From NCBI RefSeq assembly GCF_014279975.1, contig NZ_CP047936.1, forward strand, positions 806,001 to 870,000: 64,000 nt of DNA. The letters are read 5' to 3'. The stretch comes from Synechococcus sp. BIOS-U3-1. GTDB lineage: Bacteria; Cyanobacteriota; Cyanobacteriia; PCC-6307; Cyanobiaceae. Made by a program: the position numbers and the translations under genes. Below the pieces are notes generated by a model. It did not search any database, had not been told where the DNA came from, and saw nothing but the letters and a program-made list of their open reading frames with translations. Within the stretch, counting starts at the first letter, position 1. Each line of letters begins with the position of its first letter. Positions 1 to 6,693 of the stretch are shown here, in pieces.

Positions 1-166
1 CAGGTCGGACAGAAATGACATTCATTTTATTTTCACTGTAATTAGAATAATCACACAATCAGAGACGTTCCTAATCTTAGTAATCCTTTAAGGCGACTGG
101 CCTGGAACATTTTCTTGGACGAGTCGAGGCTAATAATGGAATCTGATTTATTTAAGTTAGCACCCA

Positions 167-227
167 CTATCGATCTCCCGACAAAACAACCTCACACCAA
201 TCACGCCCCGCCAAGTGCGGGGTTTTT
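167..227 (+). repeat. Terminator module (module C), copy 1
   Basis: The block starts CTATCGATCTCCCGACAAAA and ends in a hairpin with arms CCCCGC (206-211) and GCGGGG (217-222) followed by a T run. Close copies occur at 5901-5957 and, degraded, at 8232-8290; shorter pieces occur near 5450 and 17820. The hairpin is a good rho-independent terminator for plus-strand transcription entering from the left edge. The repeated flank suggests it moves or is copied as a unit. Confidence 0.75.
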
Positions 228-320
228 CGTGTCGTCTCTATGTAGCTAGCGCGATCTGTATTGCCTTGCCTGAACTTACCCATCATCGACCTAGGTAGCC
301 ATAATGGCGAAACCTCTGTG

Positions 321-758
321 ATGTCGATGAAACACTTGCTCTTATCTTTAGTGTTTCTTGGTTTATCTGTTCCATTTTCGAGGGCAGCAGAGAGTGCCCC
401 CTTGGACTCAGGCCCGTTAGTTACAAAGGAAGCAGTGGAAGGGAGGACCTTGAAACCGGGAATAATCGGCATTACTCTCATGTGTCGATACCCAGAGCAA
501 ATCAAAAGAGGCGAAGAAATCACAAGCAACACCAAATCGAATGATTGCTATGTCGCGAGGATCTATAAAGGTTTCCCTGCGGATTTGGATGGAAGGCTGA
601 AAAAAGGTGATAGGATTACTTTTGTAGATGGAATTAAAATTGAGGACATATCTCTAGATGAGGTAACTCGATTAATATCAGGAAGAATTGGCACCAATGT
701 CAACATCCAAGTCAAAGGGAAATACGGTCCAATTCAGCTAAAGCGCATAGCGCCCTAA
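321..758 (+). CDS. Secreted PDZ-domain protein
   Basis: The product is 145 residues from the ATG at 321; an in-frame ATG exists at 261, but only the later start puts a signal peptide (residues about 1-22, hydrophobic core LLLSLVFLGL, ending SRAA) at the N-terminus. The rest resembles a single PDZ domain: an IGITL carboxylate-binding-loop-like segment, a two-cysteine insertion, then KKGDRITFVDG and a C-terminal strand. PDZ domains bind C-terminal peptide tails, usually beside a protease, but no protease domain is present. It is probably periplasmic. It sits just upstream of a procA inside the putative integrative element; a role with secreted peptides is only a guess. Confidence 0.7.
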   Translation: MSMKHLLLSLVFLGLSVPFSRAAESAPLDSGPLVTKEAVEGRTLKPGIIGITLMCRYPEQIKRGEEITSNTKSNDCYVARIYKGFPADLDGRLKKGDRITFVDGIKIEDISLDEVTRLISGRIGTNVNIQVKGKYGPIQLKRIAP

Positions 759-791
759 ACGCTAATTGCAACCCCTAAGACCAAGAGCTAT

Positions 792-883
792 CTTTCAATA
801 TCTGGCACGATTGACTGCAGTAGGTATTAGCCAAAGACACTCCAGCAGACCGTTGCTATGACTGCTGAACAGACCCGATACCC
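792..883 (+). promoter_or_regulatory. procA upstream module, copy before procA1
   Basis: The stretch resembles the sequence in front of other procA genes in the window (before 9300, 10097 and 11000, partly before 9660, and inverted near 15200). Shared blocks are GGCACGATTGA, ATTAGCCAAAGACAC and GACCGTTGCTATGACTGCTG. A plausible promoter is AAGACA and TATGAC separated by 17 nt. No clear Shine-Dalgarno sequence precedes the ATG. The promoter assignment is inferred from conservation and spacing. Confidence 0.5.
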
Positions 884-1147
884 ATGTCAGAAGAGCAACT
901 CAAGGCTTTCCTCGAAAAGGTAAAAGCAGACAGCAGCCTTCAGGAAAAGCTCAAAGCAGCTAAGTCACCTGAAGACGTCGTGGGCATCGCTAAAGAACAC
1001 GGCTTCGAATTCACTGCTGACAAGATCAGCCAGCTCAGTGAAGAGGAACTGGAAGCCGTGGCTGGAGGCTGTGGTGTTGTGGGGACACAGAAGAATACCA
1101 AAACTGGTGGCTTTGGCTCAAACTGTGGGGCAGGTTGTTGCTGGTAA
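884..1147 (+). CDS. procA: Prochlorosin precursor ProcA (lanthipeptide precursor)
   Basis: The product is 87 residues. Residues 1-62 are a Nif11-type leader (MSEEQLKAFLEKV at the start, LSEEELEAVAGG at the end) and the core follows the double glycine at residues 61-62. The core is about 25 residues with four Cys (the first directly after GG, the last two adjacent near the C-terminus), three Thr and one Ser, enough for several lanthionine or methyllanthionine rings. By family knowledge a ProcM-type LanM dehydrates Ser/Thr and adds Cys thiols, and the C39 exporter cleaves after GG. Both enzymes are encoded at 48.6-56.4 kb. It lies inside the integrative element, apart from the main procA cluster. 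Confidence 0.93.
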   Translation: MSEEQLKAFLEKVKADSSLQEKLKAAKSPEDVVGIAKEHGFEFTADKISQLSEEELEAVAGGCGVVGTQKNTKTGGFGSNCGAGCCW

Positions 1148-1225
1148 AAATCTGGTGTCCATAATTTTTCCCCTTCGGCTTCAAAACTTACACACTCAAA
1201 GCCTCTTCATTGACAGGGGCCTTTT

Positions 1226-1302
1226 ATTTCTTCAATCACCCCAAACAGCCCACAAATCAGCCTTCAATACCTGCCACGATTGAGCGCAGTTGAGCAGAGA
1301 TC
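1226..1302 (+). repeat. procA-associated repeat (module B), copy 1
   Basis: The unit runs from TTCTTCAATCACCCCA through CCTTCAATACCTGCCACGAT to GCGCAGTTGAGCAGAGATC. Near-identical units lie at 1734-1810, 9168-9289, 9968-10092, 10872-10993 and 11332-11405, and inverted at 13991-14098 and 14770-14861. Each lies just after the end of one small peptide gene and often before the next. Confidence 0.7.
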
Positions 1303-1351
1303 AGGCGGGCGGATGCGTTACTTAATTGAGTCATGAAAAAGTTCTGAGCAA

Positions 1352-1486
1352 TTCACCAGAAGCTCACCAGAACTTCGCGGGGACTTCACCAGAGCTGTGT
1401 AGTGGGGTTCACCAGAAGGGCTGTGATCTTGAAGGAGTCGAGGGGGCAACACCCCCACACATCACTCACTCAACTCACTTAAAATC
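1352..1486 (+). promoter_or_regulatory. Leader module A, copy 1: phased TTCACCAGA repeats plus hairpin
   Basis: Four direct repeats of TTCACCAGAA or a close variant begin at 1352, 1363, 1385 and 1408, giving spacings of 11, 22 and 23 bp. They are followed by GGCTGTGATCTTGAAGGAGT and a GGGGG-CAACA-CCCCC hairpin at 1442-1456, 30 bp before the ATG at 1487. The same layout recurs at 6005-6142 and 19303-19428 with identical repeat spacing. Repeats on one helical face suggest a cooperative DNA-binding regulator. An RNA role for the hairpin is also possible. Confidence 0.65.
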
Positions 1487-1696
1487 ATGTCTGAACTCAA
1501 CACTGACTACAACAACACTGAACTACTTGATCAAGAGCTGACGATTGAAGAGCTGGAATCTGTAACTGGTGGCGGTCGCGAACGATTCGAAGCCTGGCAC
1601 CGATGGCTGGCTGAGAACGAAAACGACGAGCCCGAAACATTAGCAGAAGTGGAATTAAATGCACGCGAATTTTTTCTTAGAAATCCTCTTATGTGA
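1487..1696 (+). CDS. Double-glycine leader peptide (bacteriocin-like, non-lanthipeptide)
   Basis: The product is 69 residues. It has a short acidic leader with the typical double-glycine exporter motif (QELTIEELESVTGGG, GG at about residues 28-29), then a 40-residue acidic and aromatic core without cysteine. Leaders of this type are cut by C39-peptidase ABC transporters; the one at 48637 could do this. The leader is nearly identical at DNA level to the start of the broken gene at 6143 (CAACACTGACTACAACAACA shared), but the cores are unrelated. Expression is probably controlled by the phased repeats just upstream. The core matches nothing I recognise, so its activity is unknown. Confidence 0.6.
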   Translation: MSELNTDYNNTELLDQELTIEELESVTGGGRERFEAWHRWLAENENDEPETLAEVELNAREFFLRNPLM

Positions 1697-1699
1697 GAC

Positions 1700-1735
1700 T
1701 ACTTATTGCAAGGCCCTGCATCCGTAGGGTTTTTT
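1700..1735 (+). terminator. Rho-independent terminator
   Basis: A CCCT...AGGG hairpin (about 1712-1727) followed by TTTTTTATT lies just after the stop codon of the 69-residue peptide gene. The stem is short, so efficiency is uncertain. Confidence 0.45.
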
Positions 1736-1810
1736 ATTGCTTCAATCACCCCAAAAAGCCCATCAATAGCCTTCAATACCTGGCACAATTGAGCGCAGTT
1801 GAGCAGAGAT
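1734..1810 (+). repeat. procA-associated repeat (module B), copy 2
   Basis: This unit is a close match to copy 1 (TTCAATCACCCCAAAAAGCC, then CCTTCAATACCTGGCACAAT, then GAGCGCAGTTGAGCAGAGAT). No procA follows it here. The remaining bases to 2026 show no convincing gene. Confidence 0.65.
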
Positions 1811-2026
1811 AGTCAGGGCTTAATTCGCAATCAAGGCTGCAATCAACTAGCAACTCGGCCAACGCTCGCTCAGCAGCAGTCCGGTTCTCCAGGACACCCG
1901 GCCAAGCGCGGGTTTCTTATCTCTAAATTGATTGGGTCCCATTTGGCAAAAAATCAAGGGTCGTCCGTGCGCGCGTTGTTCCTCTAGCGTCAGGTCATAT
2001 AAATAGTAGACATTTGGAGACTGCTC

Positions 2027-2263
2027 ATGCGTTTAATGAGTATTAGTGGGGCTGCAAGACATCTTGGATATAAGAGCCGCTCGCAGCTTTATAAGTTAAT
2101 GAATGACGGCTGGCTTGATGATCACGTGCATGTGCAGATGCCAAGTGGTCAGCGGTTATTGGATGTTGATGGACTGAAGGAGAAGTTGCAGAGCGTTTGT
2201 CAGTGGCGGATTGATAGTGTCTTCCTTCAAAGAGATGTCATTGAGCTTGCAGAGGACAGCTAA
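2027..2263 (+). CDS. Small HTH DNA-binding protein (excisionase- or TerS-like)
   Basis: The product is 78 residues. The N-terminal 30 residues (SISGAARHLGYKSRSQLYKLM) look like a winged or MerR-like helix-turn-helix of the kind found in excisionases and terminase small subunits. The remainder is charged and includes a LLDVDGLKEKL segment. It is convergent with the GIY-YIG gene and overlaps its stop codon by 4 bp. Next to an integrase it could be the recombination directionality factor or an element regulator. This rests on motif shape and context only. Confidence 0.55.
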   Translation: MRLMSISGAARHLGYKSRSQLYKLMNDGWLDDHVHVQMPSGQRLLDVDGLKEKLQSVCQWRIDSVFLQRDVIELAEDS

Positions 2264-2871
2264 ACGGCTCCGTAGGTCTCGTCGTAAATCTCGGTCAGTG
2301 GTTTGCCTTGATAGCTCCAGTAAGCGGTGCCTCTGATTGGGCCTTCATGGTCCAAAAGTTTGTTGGTCAGATATGAGAGAGCCCAACAAGTGCCCTCGTG
2401 TTCAACTTGACGCCCATTGAGGATGTTGCAGAAATGATCGCCGTTCACAAAGTCCAAGCGAGCGCCTTCAGGCAAACCCATCTCAAGAAAGTTCAAAGAG
2501 GGTCTACGTGTTTGCTTGATCTTGTCTGCTGATGCTTTGGCTTCGGTATCGACTTGTTCCGCCTCTCGCTGCATTTCGGGCGTCATGTCCTCCAGCTTCA
2601 TCAGATCCAGCAGCCCGATTGCTTGCTCTGGCTCGATGCTGAAAAACTCTCGCCTTGGGTTGACTCTGTAGGGGCCGAAAGCGTTGTGAAAGGCTTTCTC
2701 CACCTTGTCCATGTCCGCGACTCTGGCGGCGTAGGCGCACTCAAACGGCAGCGGCACACCCGTTGTGTAGAGGTCATTGAGACGAGCCTCAACCTCACGG
2801 CCTGTCTTGCCGATCTTGACCATGCCAGGCATGGCGGGATTCGTCAGGACGTAGACGATGCCCTCGTTCAT
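2260..2871 (-). CDS. GIY-YIG (T5orf172-type) domain protein
   Basis: The product is 203 residues. The start (GIVYVLTNPAMPGMVKIGKT) is the GIY-YIG nuclease fold of the T5orf172/MUG113 type, with the conserved KIGKTGREVEARL and YRVNPRREFF segments. A linker of charged residues leads to a C-terminal domain (LNFLEMGLPEGARLDFV...) resembling DUF4357. Such proteins are common on phages and integrative elements, where they may nick or modify DNA or RNA. The ATG overlaps the stop of the integrase gene (TAATG on the minus strand), so the two genes are probably co-transcribed and translationally coupled. Confidence 0.75.
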   Translation of the reverse strand: MNEGIVYVLTNPAMPGMVKIGKTGREVEARLNDLYTTGVPLPFECAYAARVADMDKVEKAFHNAFGPYRVNPRREFFSIEPEQAIGLLDLMKLEDMTPEMQREAEQVDTEAKASADKIKQTRRPSLNFLEMGLPEGARLDFVNGDHFCNILNGRQVEHEGTCWALSYLTNKLLDHEGPIRGTAYWSYQGKPLTEIYDETYGAV

Positions 2872-4139
2872 TAGCTCGCACCTATCAAGGACTGAATTGA
2901 GGCTTCGACCGCCGACTTCGTAGAAGCGTCGTCAGTCCACTGCCCGTAGTGACGAATGTGCGTTTTTAGATCGTGGCCCATCAGCTTTGCGGTGTCACGC
3001 AGTGGCAGCGGTTGTGGGTAGTACTTGGCCGCTCGCCATGCATAGCCATGTCGCAACGAATATGGCGTCAGCTCGGGGTTGGATGCCTTCAGCGACTGCC
3101 AGGTCGCATTGCGGTCGAGATACTGTCGGAAGGTATGGCCGCAAGCCTTGAAGGCATCGGCCTCAAGATTTCGGATGCTCTTGGGAAGCTTCACAAGGCC
3201 GCTTTGAAAAAGCTGCACCAACCGTGCCCCTTCACCTTGGAACTCCTTCAAAGGAAGCTCCTGCACAGTCCTAGGAGGCTTCGGTGTTGCTGAGCTGTGT
3301 GCGTTCCGCTTCACATTGCCGATTTTTTGGTTGCCATCTTCAACGGAGAGCACCATCAGCTCTGCTGGCCTCAACCCAAATAGTGCGACAAGCCCGACGG
3401 CAAGCCTTAGTGATGGGTCTGACTCAAGGCCGTTCAGCAGTGTGATCAGCTCTTCTGGCTTGATTGGCACCGTTGGTTTGGGTGCGGTTTGACGATGTCC
3501 AATCAGCTCCTTGAGGTCATCTGCCTCCAAGGGGAGCCATTTTTTGTCTGCTCCGCATTTTTTGACGGCAAATTTCAGAAACCGTGAAACGTCCAGCAGG
3601 TTGCGTTTGCGGCCTGATGAGCCTGGTTCTACTTTCATCAGGTGCTTTTGGGCGTAGAGCCGCATAAGCCCGCCACCATCGTGCGCCGCACCAGTGCGAG
3701 CCGTGATCAGGGCAAAGGCTCGATTAATTCGATATTCCTCGTGCTCGGCGTAGTTGCTTGCTTTGACAGTGCCTGAGTCAACTCTGCTGGCCTTGTAACG
3801 GGAGCGAACTTCCTCCCAGTTGATGGCGGCACCAGTGACTTCGGTGCTGCTTCGAACGAGTTCATATGCCTCAGCTAAACCCACGCCTAATTCTGGATCC
3901 TGCATCTTGGCGACCATCTCGCCGATGAGGTTCAAGACCTTGCGGTGACAACCACGAGCGAACGGCAGATCAGTGCTGATGAATTGTGTTTTGCCGTGTC
4001 TTGCATTGCCAGCCTCAGACCTGCCGATCTTGAAGCGGTCGTACTGCTCTTTGAGGATCCAACCTGACCCGTAGTCACCCTTCACGGCTTGGCGCAGCGT
4101 TTTAAGCCATTGCTGTGCTTGAGCCATGACCCCCTTCAT
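2871..4139 (-). CDS. Tyrosine recombinase (phage-type integrase)
   Basis: The product is 422 residues. The C-terminal half carries the expected boxes: first Arg in LFGLRPAELMVLS, then YSLRHGYAWRA (Arg box, with Tyr at the usual first His), LMGHDLKTHIRHYGQW (His, then the Tyr nucleophile). The N-terminal half would be the core-binding domain. It is the first gene left of a tRNA-Ala 3' fragment at 4313-4353, the classic target of such enzymes. It is followed by the coupled GIY-YIG gene. The geometry (attachment scar on the right, element genes on the left) predicts an intact tRNA-Ala(GGC) beyond the left edge. It fits tRNA-borne elements such as the tycheposons described in marine cyanobacteria. 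Confidence 0.9.
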   Translation of the reverse strand: MKGVMAQAQQWLKTLRQAVKGDYGSGWILKEQYDRFKIGRSEAGNARHGKTQFISTDLPFARGCHRKVLNLIGEMVAKMQDPELGVGLAEAYELVRSSTEVTGAAINWEEVRSRYKASRVDSGTVKASNYAEHEEYRINRAFALITARTGAAHDGGGLMRLYAQKHLMKVEPGSSGRKRNLLDVSRFLKFAVKKCGADKKWLPLEADDLKELIGHRQTAPKPTVPIKPEELITLLNGLESDPSLRLAVGLVALFGLRPAELMVLSVEDGNQKIGNVKRNAHSSATPKPPRTVQELPLKEFQGEGARLVQLFQSGLVKLPKSIRNLEADAFKACGHTFRQYLDRNATWQSLKASNPELTPYSLRHGYAWRAAKYYPQPLPLRDTAKLMGHDLKTHIRHYGQWTDDASTKSAVEASIQSLIGAS

Positions 4140-4312
4140 TTCGTGCAGGTGGACAGAGCATGACGGACATGAGTCTGATTTTCAAGTCTGATTTCTGCCT
4201 TTTCTTGCCATAGCAGGCTGTCGCAAGCTGCGCATAGATCTGCCAAAAAGCCAAGTAGTACTGGGGTTTGAGCTAGTCGTCGCAACCGATCTCAGCGCTG
4301 CCAGTATTTACA

Positions 4313-4353
4313 TGGCATGCAGGGGGTCAGCGGTTCGAATCCGCTTGGCTCCA
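4313..4353 (+). other. tRNA-Ala(GGC) 3' fragment (putative attachment site)
   Basis: The bases read as part of the anticodon loop (TGGCAT, anticodon GGC), the 3' anticodon stem GCAGG, the variable loop, the T arm (AGCGG-TTCGAAT-CCGCT), the acceptor 3' strand TGGCTCC and A73. The upstream bases cannot form the D arm or the 5' acceptor strand GGAGCCA, so this is not a functional tRNA. The position beside an integrase marks it as an attachment-site duplicate. Confidence 0.85.
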
Positions 4354-5289
4354 TTGAATTATTCAAGTTGCCCACTGGCTTCTGAGCTGGTGGGCATTCT
4401 TTTTGCTCAGCCTGCGGTCTGGATCAAGTCAACGCTCAGGGATAACCCTTATCTCTCAAACCCTGATCAGTACGAGAAAGAACTGCGGGCCAGTTGCTTT
4501 GGCGATGAATCGAAGATCTCTGCTGAGGTGCTCGGTGAATGGGGTCAGGTCACAGTTGGATTCTTTGGCTCGTGCCTGAGCATTGAAAGGTCAATGCTGC
4601 CCCGTGATTTTCAGATCCCTTGGTATACCGACAAGAGCGGATCATTTACTGAAAAGACCAAGGCACATTGGTGCTGGATCGGTGGTGACTGGGGCACGGC
4701 CAGCCCTGCATGCGTCGTGTTGATGTGTCAGATCCAAGAACCAATGATGGTTGGAGAGCGTCATATCGCCAGAGGTAGTTGGGTCTGCGTGGATGAGGAA
4801 TACGTCTGCTCGATTGAGCCAGACGGATCAAAGGAATGGAGTAGGGGAGATCGCTCATTAACTGCACCGCAGTTTGTGGAGCGAGTGAAAAAGCTTTACA
4901 TGCGCAATGGATTTACTGATTGGGTGATTCCGCATTGCAGAGTGATCATGGATTCAGCAGTTACTGCACAGCTTGGTTTCGGCGGTCATAGCGATCCAGT
5001 AACGCTGAGCACTGAATTCAAGAAGTACGGATGGCAGGTCACTGGCAGCCCAAAGAGTTCAAGGGCTGTGGGTTGGCAATTGATGAAATCTCTGTTGTGG
5101 CAGGCAGGCAGTGATCAGCCTGGTTTGTTTATCTCAGAGCGGTGCGAGAGCTTGTGGGCGACGTTGCCTTATTGCATCAGTGATGATCGCAATCCTGAGG
5201 ACATGGAGAAGGCTGCACCTGATCACTCTGCTGATGCTGTGAGGTATGTATTGACCGCAGCGAATCAAGGCCAGCACAGCTATCGGTAA
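4354..5289 (+). pseudogene. 5'-truncated phage terminase large subunit (nuclease domain)
   Basis: The open frame runs through the tRNA fragment, but phage-like sequence begins around 4420 with a WIKSTLRDNPYLSNPDQYEK segment, the usual end of the TerL ATPase domain, followed by GEWGQ. The RNase H-like nuclease domain follows: IGGDWGTASPACVVL (first Asp), VIMDSA (second Asp) and DHSADAVRY (third Asp). The whole ATPase half (Walker A and B) is missing. About 290 residues remain of a protein normally above 450. It is a prophage or phage-satellite remnant cut at the attachment site. The open frame and intact catalytic Asp residues mean a residual nuclease cannot be excluded. Confidence 0.75.
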
Positions 5290-5546
5290 TCACAGTGAAG
5301 TGGAGCGCATCCATTGATGTGGGGTAAGGAAGAGAAGCCGAGACGATATTCAGGAGGCGTGCGTACGTTCAAGCCAATGCCGATTCGTTGAGGGGTTAAG
5401 GCATGGGGCTACCCAAGCGGGGGAGGAAGGCGGCTGGAAGACGACCGTTCGCCATCGATCTATCTCCTGACAAAATAATTTTTCATTAAAATGTTGAACC
5501 GTCATCTAAGAAATTAATTATTCTCCTAAATCTTGATTCTTATTCA
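5290..5546 (+). other. Phage-remnant intergenic stretch
   Basis: A 24-codon frame (5317-5391) encoding MWGKEEKPRRYSGGV and more directly follows the terminase remnant and could be the start of the next phage gene. Near 5450 lies a partial module C motif (CCATCGATCTATCTCCTGAC). Nothing else is supported. Confidence 0.3.
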
Positions 5547-5849
5547 ATGAAAAAGCTAAATACTATAAGTTTAACTGCGCTGAAATTCCTTGGAGTTTCC
5601 TGGCTTTTTATTGCTTCATTTGCGATTTTAGACGTTCTGTATCATGAAAGCAGCAACAACGAGTATTTAAAGGCGTGCCTGCGTTATCACAAAGGGATGA
5701 TGATGGTATTAGATGATGAAGCCGCAAATAAAATTAGGCTCGAATTCCTGCCTGGTAGTGACACTCATGATGTAGCGTCGTTGATGATGAGTCGTTTCTA
5801 TAAAGACAGTGCATATGCCTGGCAGCAGTGCATGGGCAAGCCTCGCTAA
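5547..5849 (+). CDS. Small membrane-anchored protein, unknown function
   Basis: The product is 100 residues. One transmembrane segment lies near the N-terminus (about residues 10-31, LKFLGVSWLFIASFAILDVL), followed by a soluble domain with two Cys (ACLRYHK and QQCMGKPR) that could pair if it faces the periplasm. The upstream region is AT-rich. A terminator-module copy follows at 5901-5957. I recognise no family. Confidence 0.5.
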   Translation: MKKLNTISLTALKFLGVSWLFIASFAILDVLYHESSNNEYLKACLRYHKGMMMVLDDEAANKIRLEFLPGSDTHDVASLMMSRFYKDSAYAWQQCMGKPR

Positions 5850-5900
5850 GTTTATTCGCCAGAAATAAACTCATCGCCAGTCAAGTCGATCATCGCGACA

Positions 5901-5957
5901 CATCTCCCGACAAAACAACCTCACACCAATCACGCCCCGCCAATTGCGGAGTTTTTT
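5901..5957 (+). terminator. Terminator module (module C), copy 2
   Basis: The block matches 180-227 almost exactly (CTCCCGACAAAACAACCTCA...), ending in a hairpin with arms CCCCGC (5935-5940) and GCGGAG (5946-5951) and a T6 run. It terminates the 100-residue membrane protein gene. Confidence 0.75.
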
Positions 5958-6004
5958 AATGGCTTTGGTGTCTGCACTTAAGTCTCTTACTGGGATCTGA
6001 GCCA

Positions 6005-6142
6005 TTCACCAGAAGCTCACCAGAACATCTTGGGGTCTGCACCAAAACTATGTAGTCGGGTTCACCAGAAAGGCTGTGATCTTGAAGGAGTCGAGGGGGC
6101 AACACCTCCAACACAACTCACACACTGAACTCCTTCAAAACA
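6005..6142 (+). promoter_or_regulatory. Leader module A, copy 2
   Basis: TTCACCAGAA-like repeats begin at 6005, 6016, 6038 and 6061, the same 11/22/23-bp spacing as copy 1. GGCTGTGATCTTGAAGGAGT follows, then a weakened hairpin (GGGGG, then CCTCC instead of CCCCC). The downstream gene has lost its start codon. Confidence 0.65.
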
Positions 6143-6523
6143 AGGACTACTTTCAACACTGACTACAACAACACTGAACTGCTCGATCAAGAGCTGAGCT
6201 TCGATCAACTGCAAGATATCAATGGAGGTGTATTTCCACTCTTTTTTGCAGGGGCAGCGATCGCAAAACTGTTTGCTGCTGGAAAAGTAGCAGCTGCAGG
6301 TGCTATCGCAGGCGCTAGCAAAGTCACTGCAGCCCAAGTTGGCGCTGCCGCTGTGACTGGTGCCGTTTCTGGTGCTGCGTCCTATGGAATGGGTAAAGCC
6401 TTGGGTGCTGACATGGACAACGACTATGGCCCCGAAGTTGCGTTGGCTTTAGCCCCAATCACCAACCAACCAATCAACCCCGCCAAGTGCGGGGTTTTTA
6501 ATCCATTGCTGGGATCTATCTAA
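6143..6523 (+). pseudogene. Broken double-glycine bacteriocin-like gene (start and stop lost)
   Basis: Aligned with the gene at 1487, the start ATG is AGG at 6143. Codons then read NTDYNNTELLDQEL, a leader ending DINGG, and an Ala/Gly-rich core (AGAAIAKLFAAGKVAAAGAI and on to ALGADMDNDYG). The core matches the one at 19785-20043, of the glycine-rich class IIb (lactobin A/cerein 7B-like) type. The stop used in that relative (TGA) is TTA here, so the frame runs through the terminator to 6521. No GTG or TTG lies in frame before the double glycine. Leader from one gene and core from another make it a chimera. Confidence 0.7.
6476..6499 (+). terminator. Rho-independent terminator
   Basis: Arms CCCCGC (6478-6483) and GCGGGG (6489-6494) are followed by T5. 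The preceding CAATCACCAACCAACCAATC is also found before the terminator at 20069, so the two broken bacteriocin genes share their 3' end as well as their core. Confidence 0.75.
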
Positions 6524-6693
6524 TCGGGAAAGTCAGGCGGCTGGAAGACCACCTCAATGGGTGATGTGAATCCGATTGATTCCGGAGATGGTGCATATGT
6601 CAAAGGAATAAACTAGACATTTAATCATAAACTATCAATATTAATACTTAAGTCAATTTCTTTTGATGAGTTCTGGACGCCATCAGGAATGGT

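Noticed and set aside
1352..1417. CRISPR-like repeats
   Set aside because: The TTCACCAGAA units are about 10 bp, imperfect and with no spacers of uniform unique sequence; the exact 11/22/23 spacing in three loci fits a binding array instead.
4313..4353. A functional tRNA-Ala gene
   Set aside because: Only the 3' half is present; upstream bases cannot pair with the acceptor or anticodon stems.
4312..4440. N-terminal start of the terminase-like protein at 4312
   Set aside because: The open frame passes through the tRNA fragment; these first codons are tRNA sequence and not phage protein.
6062..6337. 91-codon minus-strand frame
   Set aside because: It is antisense to the module A leader and the broken bacteriocin-like gene, with a Cys/Ser-rich composition typical of shadows.
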